12,056 nucleotides of DNA from Firmicutes bacterium UBA3910 (GTDB lineage: Bacteria > Bacillota > Limnochordia > Darwinibacteriales > Darwinibacteriaceae): positions 5,055-17,110 of the forward strand of contig DGFC01000040.1 in the NCBI GenBank assembly GCA_002391465.1, read 5' to 3'. The notes beneath the pieces are model-generated. The model saw only the letters and a program-made list of their open reading frames with translations. It did no database searches and was not told the origin of the DNA. A program made the position numbers and the translations under genes. Shown here piece by piece: positions 6,385 through 12,056 of this stretch. Within the stretch, counting starts at the first letter, position 1, and every line of letters begins with the position of its first letter.

Positions 6385-8772
6385 CTATCTAATCCTCGCC
6401 CCAAAACGGCTCTCCAATCCTGCCAGACAGCGATCCATTATCTCCTTCACTTCTTCGTCAACCAAGGTCCGGTCAGCCTGGAAACGGCAGGAAAGGGCCA
6501 CACTCTTCTTACCAGCGGGAATTGAGCCGCCTGCGTACACGTCAAACACCGTTACGCTGCGTAAGAGTTCGCCTCCCAGCTCCTGCAGGGAAGAAATGAG
6601 CTCACCTACCGGCTGTTTTTCATCCACTACGACAGCCAAATCCCTCTCAACCGCCGGGTATTTCGGCAGTTCTGAGAAAACCGGTACCGTTCGGAACAGG
6701 TCTAGACAATCTTCCAGCTTGATCTCGGCTGCATAGACGCGACCCGGGATGCGGAAATTGCGGACCACGGCAGGATGGACTTCACCGTAATAAGCGATTT
6801 CCCTACCTTGGTATTCAACAGTTCCCTGCCTACCTGGATGGAGGGAAGGATTACTACCCTTACCCCACCTCAGTTCAACGCAGGCTGGCAGGATCGCTTC
6901 TAGGATGCCCTTCAGATCATAGAAATCGAATTCAGCTTGTTCCAGAGCCCAATTGAGTGGATGCCTCTGGCCCCATAGGACAATTCCCAGGTGGAACTCT
7001 TCCCTAGGCTGTTCTTTGAGGGGAAGCTCCCCAAAGTAAACGGCACCTAGTTCAAACAGGGCTACCCTTGCCTGCTGCCTGCTGGCGTTGAGGCCAACGG
7101 CGTTCAAAAGTCCAGGCAGGAGGCTGTGACGCATTGCCACCAGATCTTCAGAGATTGGGTTCTGCAGCTGCAGCATTGGCTCACTCGGACGCAGTAAACG
7201 ATCGTTGTTGTCTGCACGGCCAAAGCTGTAGCTGAGGGCTTCGCTAAGTCCAACACCCATTAGTTTCTCCCGCAGACTGTCCATTACATCCTGGCGGACG
7301 CTCTGCCCACCTGACTGGGCAGTGTCAGCCGGAAGCTCACTGGGTAGCTTATCAAGACCCCAAATACGAATAATTTCCTCAATCAGGTCCGCCTCCAGTT
7401 CCACATCACCCCGGTGGGTGGGAACCCTAACCTGCCAGACCGTCTCTTCGGCCTTGACAACTCCGAAACCCAATACAGTTAAAATACGTTCTATCTCTTG
7501 GACGGGTACAGTTATACCCAGCAATCTCTCCACCTGCTCAAGCCGTAGGTCAATCACTACGTCCTTCTCAGCCAGTGCACTTACATCAATGTGTCCGCTG
7601 TATACTTCAGCCTTGGCTAACTGCTGGAGAAGGTGGGCGGCTCGCTCACTGGCAAACAGGGTACCGTAGGGGTCTATCCCCTTTTCGAAGCGGGCAGATG
7701 ATTCAGAGCTTAAGCCGAGGGTACGGCTTGTACGTCGAACAGACCAGGCTGCAAAGTTGGCCGTTTCCAAGAGAACCGTTTTTGTCCGTTCCGTGACCTC
7801 GCTGTCCAAACCACCCATTATGCCAGCTATGCACTTCGGGCCTTGGGCATCGCAGATCAGAAGCATATCTTCTGTTAGCTCTCGCTTTTCACCATCGAGG
7901 GTGACTATCGCCTCTTTGGGTTTTGCGGTGCGGACTACCAGGCGGTTTTCCGCAAGCTGGTCGTAATCGAAAGCATGCAGGGGCTGGCCCGTTTCCAGCA
8001 TCACGTAATTGGTGATGTCCACCACATTGTTGATTGGCCGCATGCCCGCTGCCCGCAGCCGCATCTGCATCCAGATTGGAGACGGACCGATTTCTATTCC
8101 GTCCAAGAGCGCTGCAGTGTAACGGGGACAGAGCTCTGGACTTTCAACGGTAATGGATGTTTTTTCGGTGAGCGACACAGGCAGTACTTCGTACGTGACT
8201 GAGGGCAGTCTAAGAGAACCACCCGTTAGAGCGGCCACTTCCCTGGCGATTCCGATCATGCTCATACAGTCCGGTCGATTGGCGTATACAGACACATCCA
8301 AAATGACGTCATCTAAATCCAGAGCGGTTACCAGAGGTTCACCCACCTTCAGGTCGGAGGGAAGAACCCAAATGCCGGCATGATCCTCGCTGATACCAAG
8401 TTCGGATTCGGAACAGATCATGCCTTGGGAAACAACACCCCTGAGTTCCACAGTGGCGATCTCCATTCCCCCCGGCAGCACCGCACCTGGCAGAGCAACA
8501 GCCACTGTCTGCCCGGCTGCAACATTAGGTGCTCCGCAAACAATGCTGTAACCGCCCTTCTCACCCACATCGACGGTACAAACGGTGAGCCGATCCGCCT
8601 CGGGGTGGGGTACCGTTTCTTCCACATAGCCAACAAAAACGCCGTCTAGATCCGGTGCCAATGGCTTTAGGCCTTCCACTTCCAAACCGGCCATCGTTAA
8701 GCGATCGGCCAGTTCTTCCGGCGTCCAAGGTATATCTACATAATCTTGTAACCATTTGTAGCTTACTAACAT
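6385..8772 (-). CDS. pheT: Phenylalanyl-tRNA synthetase beta subunit
   Basis: With PheS it forms the (alpha-beta)2 synthetase that charges tRNA-Phe; the beta subunit binds tRNA and edits mischarged Tyr-tRNA-Phe. The 795 residues are full length. Domains in order: an EMAP-II-like tRNA-binding fold (about 40-150, with ICSESELG), the B3/B4 editing domain (about 210-385, with NVVDITNYVMLETGQPLHAF, LLETANF and SSESSARFEKG), B5 (about 404-475, ending DLIEEIIRIWGLDKLP), a catalytic-like core (about 490-690) and a C-terminal FDX-ACB anticodon-binding domain (about 700-795, with ELPKYPAVERDLAVVVD). The ATG has a near-perfect AAGGAGGT ribosome site; the pheS stop TAA forms part of it, so the two are tightly coupled. 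No missing domain or frameshift is seen. Confidence 0.98.
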   Translation of the reverse strand: MLVSYKWLQDYVDIPWTPEELADRLTMAGLEVEGLKPLAPDLDGVFVGYVEETVPHPEADRLTVCTVDVGEKGGYSIVCGAPNVAAGQTVAVALPGAVLPGGMEIATVELRGVVSQGMICSESELGISEDHAGIWVLPSDLKVGEPLVTALDLDDVILDVSVYANRPDCMSMIGIAREVAALTGGSLRLPSVTYEVLPVSLTEKTSITVESPELCPRYTAALLDGIEIGPSPIWMQMRLRAAGMRPINNVVDITNYVMLETGQPLHAFDYDQLAENRLVVRTAKPKEAIVTLDGEKRELTEDMLLICDAQGPKCIAGIMGGLDSEVTERTKTVLLETANFAAWSVRRTSRTLGLSSESSARFEKGIDPYGTLFASERAAHLLQQLAKAEVYSGHIDVSALAEKDVVIDLRLEQVERLLGITVPVQEIERILTVLGFGVVKAEETVWQVRVPTHRGDVELEADLIEEIIRIWGLDKLPSELPADTAQSGGQSVRQDVMDSLREKLMGVGLSEALSYSFGRADNNDRLLRPSEPMLQLQNPISEDLVAMRHSLLPGLLNAVGLNASRQQARVALFELGAVYFGELPLKEQPREEFHLGIVLWGQRHPLNWALEQAEFDFYDLKGILEAILPACVELRWGKGSNPSLHPGRQGTVEYQGREIAYYGEVHPAVVRNFRIPGRVYAAEIKLEDCLDLFRTVPVFSELPKYPAVERDLAVVVDEKQPVGELISSLQELGGELLRSVTVFDVYAGGSIPAGKKSVALSCRFQADRTLVDEEVKEIMDRCLAGLESRFGARIR

Positions 8773-8783
8773 GGTTGACCTCC

Positions 8784-9806
8784 TTACCCAGTGAACTGCT
8801 CTAGGAAACGAACATCATTTTCGAACAAAAGGCGGATGTCGTTGATCCCGTATTTCAACATGGCCAAGCGTTCCACTCCCACCCCAAAGGCAAAGCCGCT
8901 CACCTCGTCGGGGTCGTAGCCTACTTTCTCCAATACCCGGGGATCAACCATACCGCAGCCTAGGATCTCCAGCCAACCGGTGTCGCTGCACACACGACAG
9001 CCGCTGCCACCACAGATGATGCAGGAAACGTCCACTTCCGCACTGGGTTCGGTGAAGGGAAAATAGCTGGGCCGCAGTCTGATCTTTGTCTCTGAGCCAA
9101 ACATACGCTCAGCAAAAAGCTGCAGCGTGCCTTTAAGATGGGCAAAGGTAATTCCTTTATCTACCACCAGCCCCTCGATCTGATGGAACATTGGGCTGTG
9201 GGTCACATCGTAATCGGCCCGGTATACCTTACCGGGAGCTAAGATTCGTACTGGCGGATCCTGTTTTTCCATGACCCGGATCTGGACAGGTGACGTTTGG
9301 CTGCGGAGCAGCAGCTCCCCTGTGAAGAAGAAGGTGTCCTGCATATCCCGGGCCGGGTGATCGGCCGGCACGTTCAAGGCCTCAAAGTTGTAGTAATCCA
9401 GTTCAACCTCTGGCCCCTCCACAATTTGATAGCCCATCTGAAGGAAGATCCCCTTAGTTTCGTTAATAATTCGAGTCACCGGATGCATAGTACCCCTGAC
9501 CCTCTTGCGTCCAGGCAGGGAAATATCTAATTCTTCCGCCATGAGTCTACGCTCTTCTTCCTGGGCAAAGAGCTCCTTTTCCCGTTCAGTCAATGCGGCT
9601 TCGATCTCGTCTCGAATCTCATTTACCAGTTTTCCAAACCGGGGCCGTTCCTCCGGATCGAGTTTTCCCATACCCCTTAAAACTTGGGTCAACTGCCCCT
9701 TTCTGCCTAGAAACTTGACCCTCACCTCATTTAGTTCCTGCACGCTGGCGGCTTGGGCACACGCCTCGAGTGCCGCAGCGCGGATTTCTGCCGCTTGTTT
9801 CTGCAT
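8784..9806 (-). CDS. pheS: Phenylalanyl-tRNA synthetase alpha subunit
   Basis: Catalytic subunit of the Phe-tRNA synthetase, class II. The 340 residues are of usual length. The N-terminal part (about 1-85) is a coiled-coil tRNA-binding arm. The catalytic domain shows motif 1 around MGYQIVEGPEVELDYYNFE (about 124-142), motif 2 around RILAPGKVYRADYDVTHSPM (about 187-206) and motif 3 in FGVGVERLAMLKYGINDIR (about 307-325). A CxxC...CxxC group (Cys262, 265, 270, 273) followed by DTGWLEI is the form also found in Bacillus PheS, possibly a metal site. The ATG has AAAGGAGG seven bases upstream. Expression should depend on the T-box leader just upstream; pheT follows after 11 bases. Confidence 0.98.
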   Translation of the reverse strand: MQKQAAEIRAAALEACAQAASVQELNEVRVKFLGRKGQLTQVLRGMGKLDPEERPRFGKLVNEIRDEIEAALTEREKELFAQEEERRLMAEELDISLPGRKRVRGTMHPVTRIINETKGIFLQMGYQIVEGPEVELDYYNFEALNVPADHPARDMQDTFFFTGELLLRSQTSPVQIRVMEKQDPPVRILAPGKVYRADYDVTHSPMFHQIEGLVVDKGITFAHLKGTLQLFAERMFGSETKIRLRPSYFPFTEPSAEVDVSCIICGGSGCRVCSDTGWLEILGCGMVDPRVLEKVGYDPDEVSGFAFGVGVERLAMLKYGINDIRLLFENDVRFLEQFTG

Positions 9807-9832
9807 AGAATGGCCTCCTTTCGGCTGTATGT

Positions 9833-9876
9833 AAAAAAACTTCCTGCATCCTAACTATGTTAGGGACGCAAGAAGT
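9833..9876 (-). terminator. T-box-controlled attenuator terminator upstream of pheS
   Basis: On the minus strand the arm 9876-9859 (ACTTCTTGCGTCCCTAAC) pairs with 9855-9839 (GTTAGGATGCAGGAAGT) around an ATA loop, with one unpaired base and G-U pairs, and is followed by seven T (9839-9833). The 5' arm contains the CGTCCCT segment that the antiterminator needs, so the two structures exclude each other. The pheS ribosome site lies about 15 bases further on. Confidence 0.92.
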
Positions 9877-10080
9877 CGCGTGGTACCACCCTAGTTGGCA
9901 TTGCCCCAGTCGAGGCAAGCCCACTCTAATCCTGTAACGGAGGAATCCGGCAAGACCTACTGCTAGTTCAGTCCGCAGCTCGGGAGTGAATTCCTTCTGT
10001 TTTTCCACTCAGGAAGGCTTCCAGCCCAGGCCTTCCCTCTCTGCTAGTTCCACAGAAGTACGTTCTCCTTCATCGCATTT
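9833..10080 (-). ncRNA. T-box riboswitch leader of pheST, Phe specifier (UUC)
   Basis: A transcription attenuator that senses uncharged tRNA-Phe. Reading the minus strand, Stem I starts near 10075 and includes AGAGAG and an apical stem GGAAGGC/GCCUUCC (10036-10030 with 10018-10012). The specifier loop reads GGAAUUCACUCC, with codon UUC at 9990-9988 followed by A. The CCGUUA element follows, then the T-box AGGGTGGTACCACGCGA (9892-9876). The bulge UGGU (9888-9885) would pair with the tRNA ACCA end, which fits A73 of tRNA-Phe. In the antiterminator AGGG pairs with CCCU (9865-9862) and CGC with GCG. The competing terminator hairpin is listed separately. High uncharged tRNA-Phe should allow read-through into pheS. 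The exact 5' boundary is not certain. Confidence 0.95.
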
Positions 10081-10106
10081 TCTTCAATTCGTACTTTCAT
10101 TTCTGT

Positions 10107-10217
10107 TTAGTTCAACGCAGGTTTGGTTAACTCCAGCAACTGCCGATAAAGCAAATAAGCATTGATGGAACCGGTGCTAACAAAAATCCGCCAAACGATT
10201 TGTGGTGTTAAAACCAT
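10107..10217 (-). CDS. YqzL-like microprotein (36 aa)
   Basis: A short open frame of 36 codons. It contains VWRIFVSTGSINAYLLYRQL (residues 8-27), which resembles the conserved core of the YqzL family as I recall it from Bacillus (W-x-V-F-x-x-TG-x-x-x-x-YLL-x-K-E-L). YqzL proteins are small Firmicutes proteins of about 45 residues with no established function, and I assign none. The ATG has a GGGGG ribosome site seven bases upstream (10229-10225). It sits between the methyltransferase gene and the T-box of pheS, about 35 bases downstream of the -10 of a good predicted promoter, so it may be the first gene of the pheST transcript but lie outside T-box control. The tail is shorter than in Bacillus YqzL. 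The match is by eye only. Confidence 0.72.
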   Translation of the reverse strand: MVLTPQIVWRIFVSTGSINAYLLYRQLLELTKPALN

Positions 10218-10251
10218 CGGTTAACCCCCAACACGTGCCTATAATATCGAC

Positions 10252-10280
10252 ATTATACCACAGAATCTGTATTGGTACAA
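10252..10280 (-). promoter_or_regulatory. Predicted SigA-type promoter for yqzL-like-pheST transcription
   Basis: On the minus strand: -35 TTGTAC (10280-10275), a 17-base spacer and a perfect -10 TATAAT (10257-10252), preceded by TGG so that it also resembles an extended -10. The -35 matches consensus at only three positions, but spacing and -10 are ideal. The -10 overlaps the methyltransferase stop codon. The start site would be near 10245, giving about 28 bases of leader before the microgene. I saw no better promoter between the microgene and the T-box. Confidence 0.65.
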
Positions 10281-11062
10281 CGCCGCTGCCGCAAGATCTC
10301 GTAAAGCAGAACAGCGGATGCGGCAGAAGCATTTAGAGAATCTACTGGGCCAGCTAGCGGTATTTTCACCCTCAAATCAGCCTGTTCCCTAAAAGACTCA
10401 TGCACACCTCTGGCCTCGTTGCCAATAACCACGGCCAAATCAGGTGGATACGCTACCGCCCAGAAATCCTCTGACTGGTGCAGATCTGCCACAACCAAGG
10501 CACTTCCGCTGCGTTTGAGCAGTTCGAGGGTGTGTCCTCGGGAAAAAACCCAATTGGGTAGATGGAAAATGGCCCCGGCGGTGGAACGAATTACCTTGGG
10601 ATTGTACAGATCAACTGAACCTTCCACAACTACCAAGCCTGCCACTCCTGCCGCAACTGCAGTGCGGATCAATGTACCCATATTACCCGGATCTTGGATC
10701 TCGTCCGCAATCAAAACGGTCCCCCGGAATGAGACTGCGGGCCAAATAGGTTTGGATGCCACAGCGATAATACCCTGGGACGATACCGTATCGACAAGCT
10801 GGCTGAACACATCGACAGTACACTCCAAATGGGGTATACCCAAGTGCTGAATCTGTTCCAATAGGGCCGCACCTCGGGGAGATGCGAAAAGCCGCTCTGT
10901 GAACAACACTTTCTGAACCAGCCCAGTTGGCAGGGCCTCTTCCACTACCCTAACCCCTTCTAGACAGAACAGGTTCTCCTGATCTCGGTACTTTTTCTGC
11001 TGCAGGCGCTTGACCTGTTTGACCTGTTCGTTATGCCTGCTTGTGATCAGTATGGAATCCAT
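10253..11062 (-). CDS. SpoU/TrmH-family (SPOUT) RNA methyltransferase
   Basis: Probably a 2'-O-ribose methyltransferase of 23S rRNA using S-adenosylmethionine; the target nucleotide cannot be read from the sequence. The N-terminal RNA-binding part (about 1-95) has ITSRHNEQVKQVKRL and FCLEGVRVVEEAL. The SPOUT knotted domain follows with motif 1 DEIQDPGNMGTLIRTAVAAG (about 120-139, with Asn127 and Arg133), motif 2 VVIGNEARGV (about 211-220) and motif 3 IPLAGPVDSLNASAASA (about 234-250). From the ATG at 11062 it has 269 residues. A GTG six bases upstream (11068) overlaps the AGGGGGT ribosome site and is unlikely. Its context beside rplT and pheS matches the Bacillus ysgA neighbourhood as I recall it. 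The start lies directly behind the rplT terminator, so expression probably relies on read-through. Confidence 0.93.
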   Translation of the reverse strand: MDSILITSRHNEQVKQVKRLQQKKYRDQENLFCLEGVRVVEEALPTGLVQKVLFTERLFASPRGAALLEQIQHLGIPHLECTVDVFSQLVDTVSSQGIIAVASKPIWPAVSFRGTVLIADEIQDPGNMGTLIRTAVAAGVAGLVVVEGSVDLYNPKVIRSTAGAIFHLPNWVFSRGHTLELLKRSGSALVVADLHQSEDFWAVAYPPDLAVVIGNEARGVHESFREQADLRVKIPLAGPVDSLNASAASAVLLYEILRQRRCTNTDSVV

Positions 11063-11073
11063 GGGCACCCCCT

Positions 11074-11108
11074 AAAAAACAAACACCGGGAGGGAAACCC
11101 CGCCCGGT
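11074..11108 (-). terminator. Intrinsic terminator after rplT, abutting the methyltransferase ribosome site
   Basis: On the minus strand ACCGGG-C-GGG (11108-11099) pairs with CCC-T-CCCGGT (11094-11085): nine pairs with one internal mismatch and a four-base GTTT loop. It is followed by GTTTGTTTTTT down to 11074. The next bases are AGGGGGTGCCC and the methyltransferase ATG, so the T tract and the ribosome site touch. It starts nine bases after the rplT stop. Confidence 0.87.
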
Positions 11109-11117
11109 TCTACACAA

Positions 11118-11465
11118 TTATTGTCTGGCAATGTCCACCAAATTAGCAAACGCTTCAGCGTCATGCACAGCAAGATCGGCCAGAACCTTACGGTTAACCT
11201 CTACACCGTTCCGTTTCAAGCCGGAAATAAAAGCACTGTATGACATACCGTTATTCCTCGCTGCAGCGTTGATCCGTGTAATCCACAGGCGGCGGAACTC
11301 ACGTTTCTTAGCCTTCCGATCGCGGTAAGCATAGTTACCCGATTTCATAACAGCCTGTTTTGCTACACGATACTTTTTGCTTTTAGCGCCCCAATAACCC
11401 TTTGCCAATTTGAGGGTTCTCTTGCGGCGTTGGCGAGCTACATAACCACGCTTAACTCTAGCCAT
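11118..11465 (-). CDS. rplT: 50S ribosomal protein L20
   Basis: L20 binds 23S rRNA early in 50S assembly and, in studied bacteria, also represses its own infC-rpmI-rplT operon. The 115 residues are close to the usual 117-119. The N-terminus [20 protein letters not shown] and the stretch [20 protein letters not shown] are family hallmarks, followed by [20 protein letters not shown] and a globular C-terminal part (about 60-115) with [13 protein letters not shown]. The ATG has AGGAGGAAG seven bases upstream, a stronger ribosome site than that of rpmI. A terminator begins nine bases after the stop codon. Any L20-binding leader would lie upstream of infC, outside the window. Confidence 0.98.
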   Translation of the reverse strand: MARVKRGYVARQRRKRTLKLAKGYWGAKSKKYRVAKQAVMKSGNYAYRDRKAKKREFRRLWITRINAAARNNGMSYSAFISGLKRNGVEVNRKVLADLAVHDAEAFANLVDIARQ

Positions 11466-11483
11466 AATTTCTTCCTCCTAAAT

Positions 11484-11681
11484 CTATTTGTAGGGCAAAA
11501 GCTCCTTAACCCGTTTAGCGTCGGGCTTACTCGCCACCTGCCCGTGTCTTAACTGTCTCTTGCGCTTTGCAGATTTCTTTTCCAGAATATGACTCTTATG
11601 GGAGCTGTACTTAATAACCTTACCTCCGCCTGTAACCTTGAAGCGTTTGGCTGCTCCCCTGTGTGACTTCATTTTGGCCAC
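11484..11681 (-). CDS. rpmI: 50S ribosomal protein L35
   Basis: A small basic protein of the large subunit. With the GTG at 11681 it has 65 residues and begins [20 protein letters not shown], which aligns with the usual [14 protein letters not shown] start. A GTG two codons upstream (11687) is open in frame but adds residues the family lacks. The ribosome site TAGGGGGTG includes the infC stop codon; its distance to 11681 (about ten bases) is slightly long and to 11687 (four bases) slightly short, so the start rests on homology. Residues 21-60 are rich in Lys and Arg ([18 protein letters not shown]). rplT follows after 18 bases. Confidence 0.95.
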   Translation of the reverse strand: MAKMKSHRGAAKRFKVTGGGKVIKYSSHKSHILEKKSAKRKRQLRHGQVASKPDAKRVKELLPYK

Positions 11682-11695
11682 GTGCACTGCACCCC

Positions 11696-12056
11696 CTAAT
11701 TCCTAGATTCCTGTTTATCTTTATCTACATCTGTTCTCGGGGCTAAAACGGAAATCATCTGTCGACCCTCTAATTTTGGTGGTCTTTCTACCACAGCCAC
11801 TTCTTTCAGCTGGTCTGCCAACTGCTCCAGCTTGGCCCGGGCCAAATCAGAATGAACAATTTCCCTGCCCCGAAAACGTATTGAGACCTTTACTTTGTCA
11901 CCAGCTTGCAGGAACTTCTCGGCTGCCCGGGACTTAACCTGAAAATCATGATCAGCAATTTTAGGACTCATACGAACTTCCTTGACATTGATCACTTTCT
12001 GTTTGCGCCTAGCAGCCTTTTCCCGTTTGCTCTGTTCATATCTATGTTTTCCATAG
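11696..12056 (-). CDS. infC: Translation initiation factor IF-3, N-terminal part outside window
   Basis: IF-3 binds the 30S subunit, prevents premature 50S joining and checks the start codon and initiator tRNA. The frame is open to the window edge and reads [20 protein letters not shown] in the linker region, so the GTG at 11995 is internal. The C-terminal domain is complete: [40 protein letters not shown] sequence (here SRAAEKFLQ and [14 protein letters not shown]), then [16 protein letters not shown]. About the first third of the protein, including the usual non-AUG start region and the operon leader, lies beyond base 12056. Its TAG stop is part of the rpmI ribosome site, so the two are tightly linked. 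Confidence 0.97.
   Translation of the reverse strand, partial: YGKHRYEQSKREKAARRKQKVINVKEVRMSPKIADHDFQVKSRAAEKFLQAGDKVKVSIRFRGREIVHSDLARAKLEQLADQLKEVAVVERPPKLEGRQMISVLAPRTDVDKDKQESRN

Noticed and set aside
6336..6404. Longer zapA frame starting at 6404
   Set aside because: It would overlap the end of pheT, the extra 23 residues show no family pattern, and the ATG at 6335 has a strong ribosome site.
9727..10008. A 93-codon minus-strand frame across the T-box and pheS start
   Set aside because: Its sequence is the T-box RNA plus the pheS 5' end in another frame; no recognisable protein features.
10044..10100. An 18-codon frame starting ATGAAAGTACGA ahead of Stem I, as a possible leader peptide
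   Set aside because: No ribosome site upstream, no run of Phe codons, and it runs into conserved T-box structure; regulation is explained by the T-box.
1..12056. Search for a mobile element, CRISPR array, toxin-antitoxin pair or defence system
   Set aside because: All long frames are assigned to conserved housekeeping genes; no repeat array, transposase, att-like repeat or unassigned gene cluster was seen on either strand.

Overview
The window looks like chromosomal housekeeping DNA from a spore-forming or spore-former-related member of the Firmicutes (Clostridia side) with moderate G+C. This rests on gene order and gene content: infC-rpmI-rplT, a SpoU-type RNA methyltransferase, a YqzL-like microprotein, a T-box-controlled pheST pair, zapA, cvpA, a cell-wall amidase and mutS2. 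Strong AGGAGG-type ribosome sites and a tRNA-Phe T-box riboswitch also point to Firmicutes. I cannot name a genus from the sequence.

Layout. Positions 1-2298 are on the plus strand: the 3' part of a class A penicillin-binding protein gene, then lepB (type I signal peptidase). A compact two-way terminator at 2311-2340 separates them from everything else, which is on the minus strand. In minus-strand transcription order, from the right edge: infC (5' end outside the window), rpmI and rplT, closed by a terminator at 11074-11108; a SpoU/TrmH-family rRNA methyltransferase whose ribosome site touches that terminator; a promoter overlapping its stop codon; a 36-codon YqzL-like gene; a T-box leader with a UUC (Phe) specifier; pheS, pheT, zapA and cvpA, closed by a terminator at 5512-5536; then an N-acetylmuramoyl-L-alanine amidase and mutS2, which end at the shared terminator.

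How they work together. infC-rpmI-rplT and pheST supply translation initiation, the large ribosomal subunit and Phe-tRNA. The methyltransferase probably modifies rRNA, and MutS2 belongs to a family that acts on collided ribosomes. The PBP, amidase, ZapA and CvpA belong to wall synthesis, wall turnover and division, and LepB releases secreted proteins.

I see no mobile element, CRISPR array, tRNA or rRNA gene, broken gene or defence cassette, and no clearly new multi-gene system. The most interesting parts are in the 446-base stretch between pheS and the methyltransferase gene (microgene, promoter, T-box), in the terminator that abuts the methyltransferase start, and in a hairpin in the amidase leader that covers part of its ribosome-binding region.
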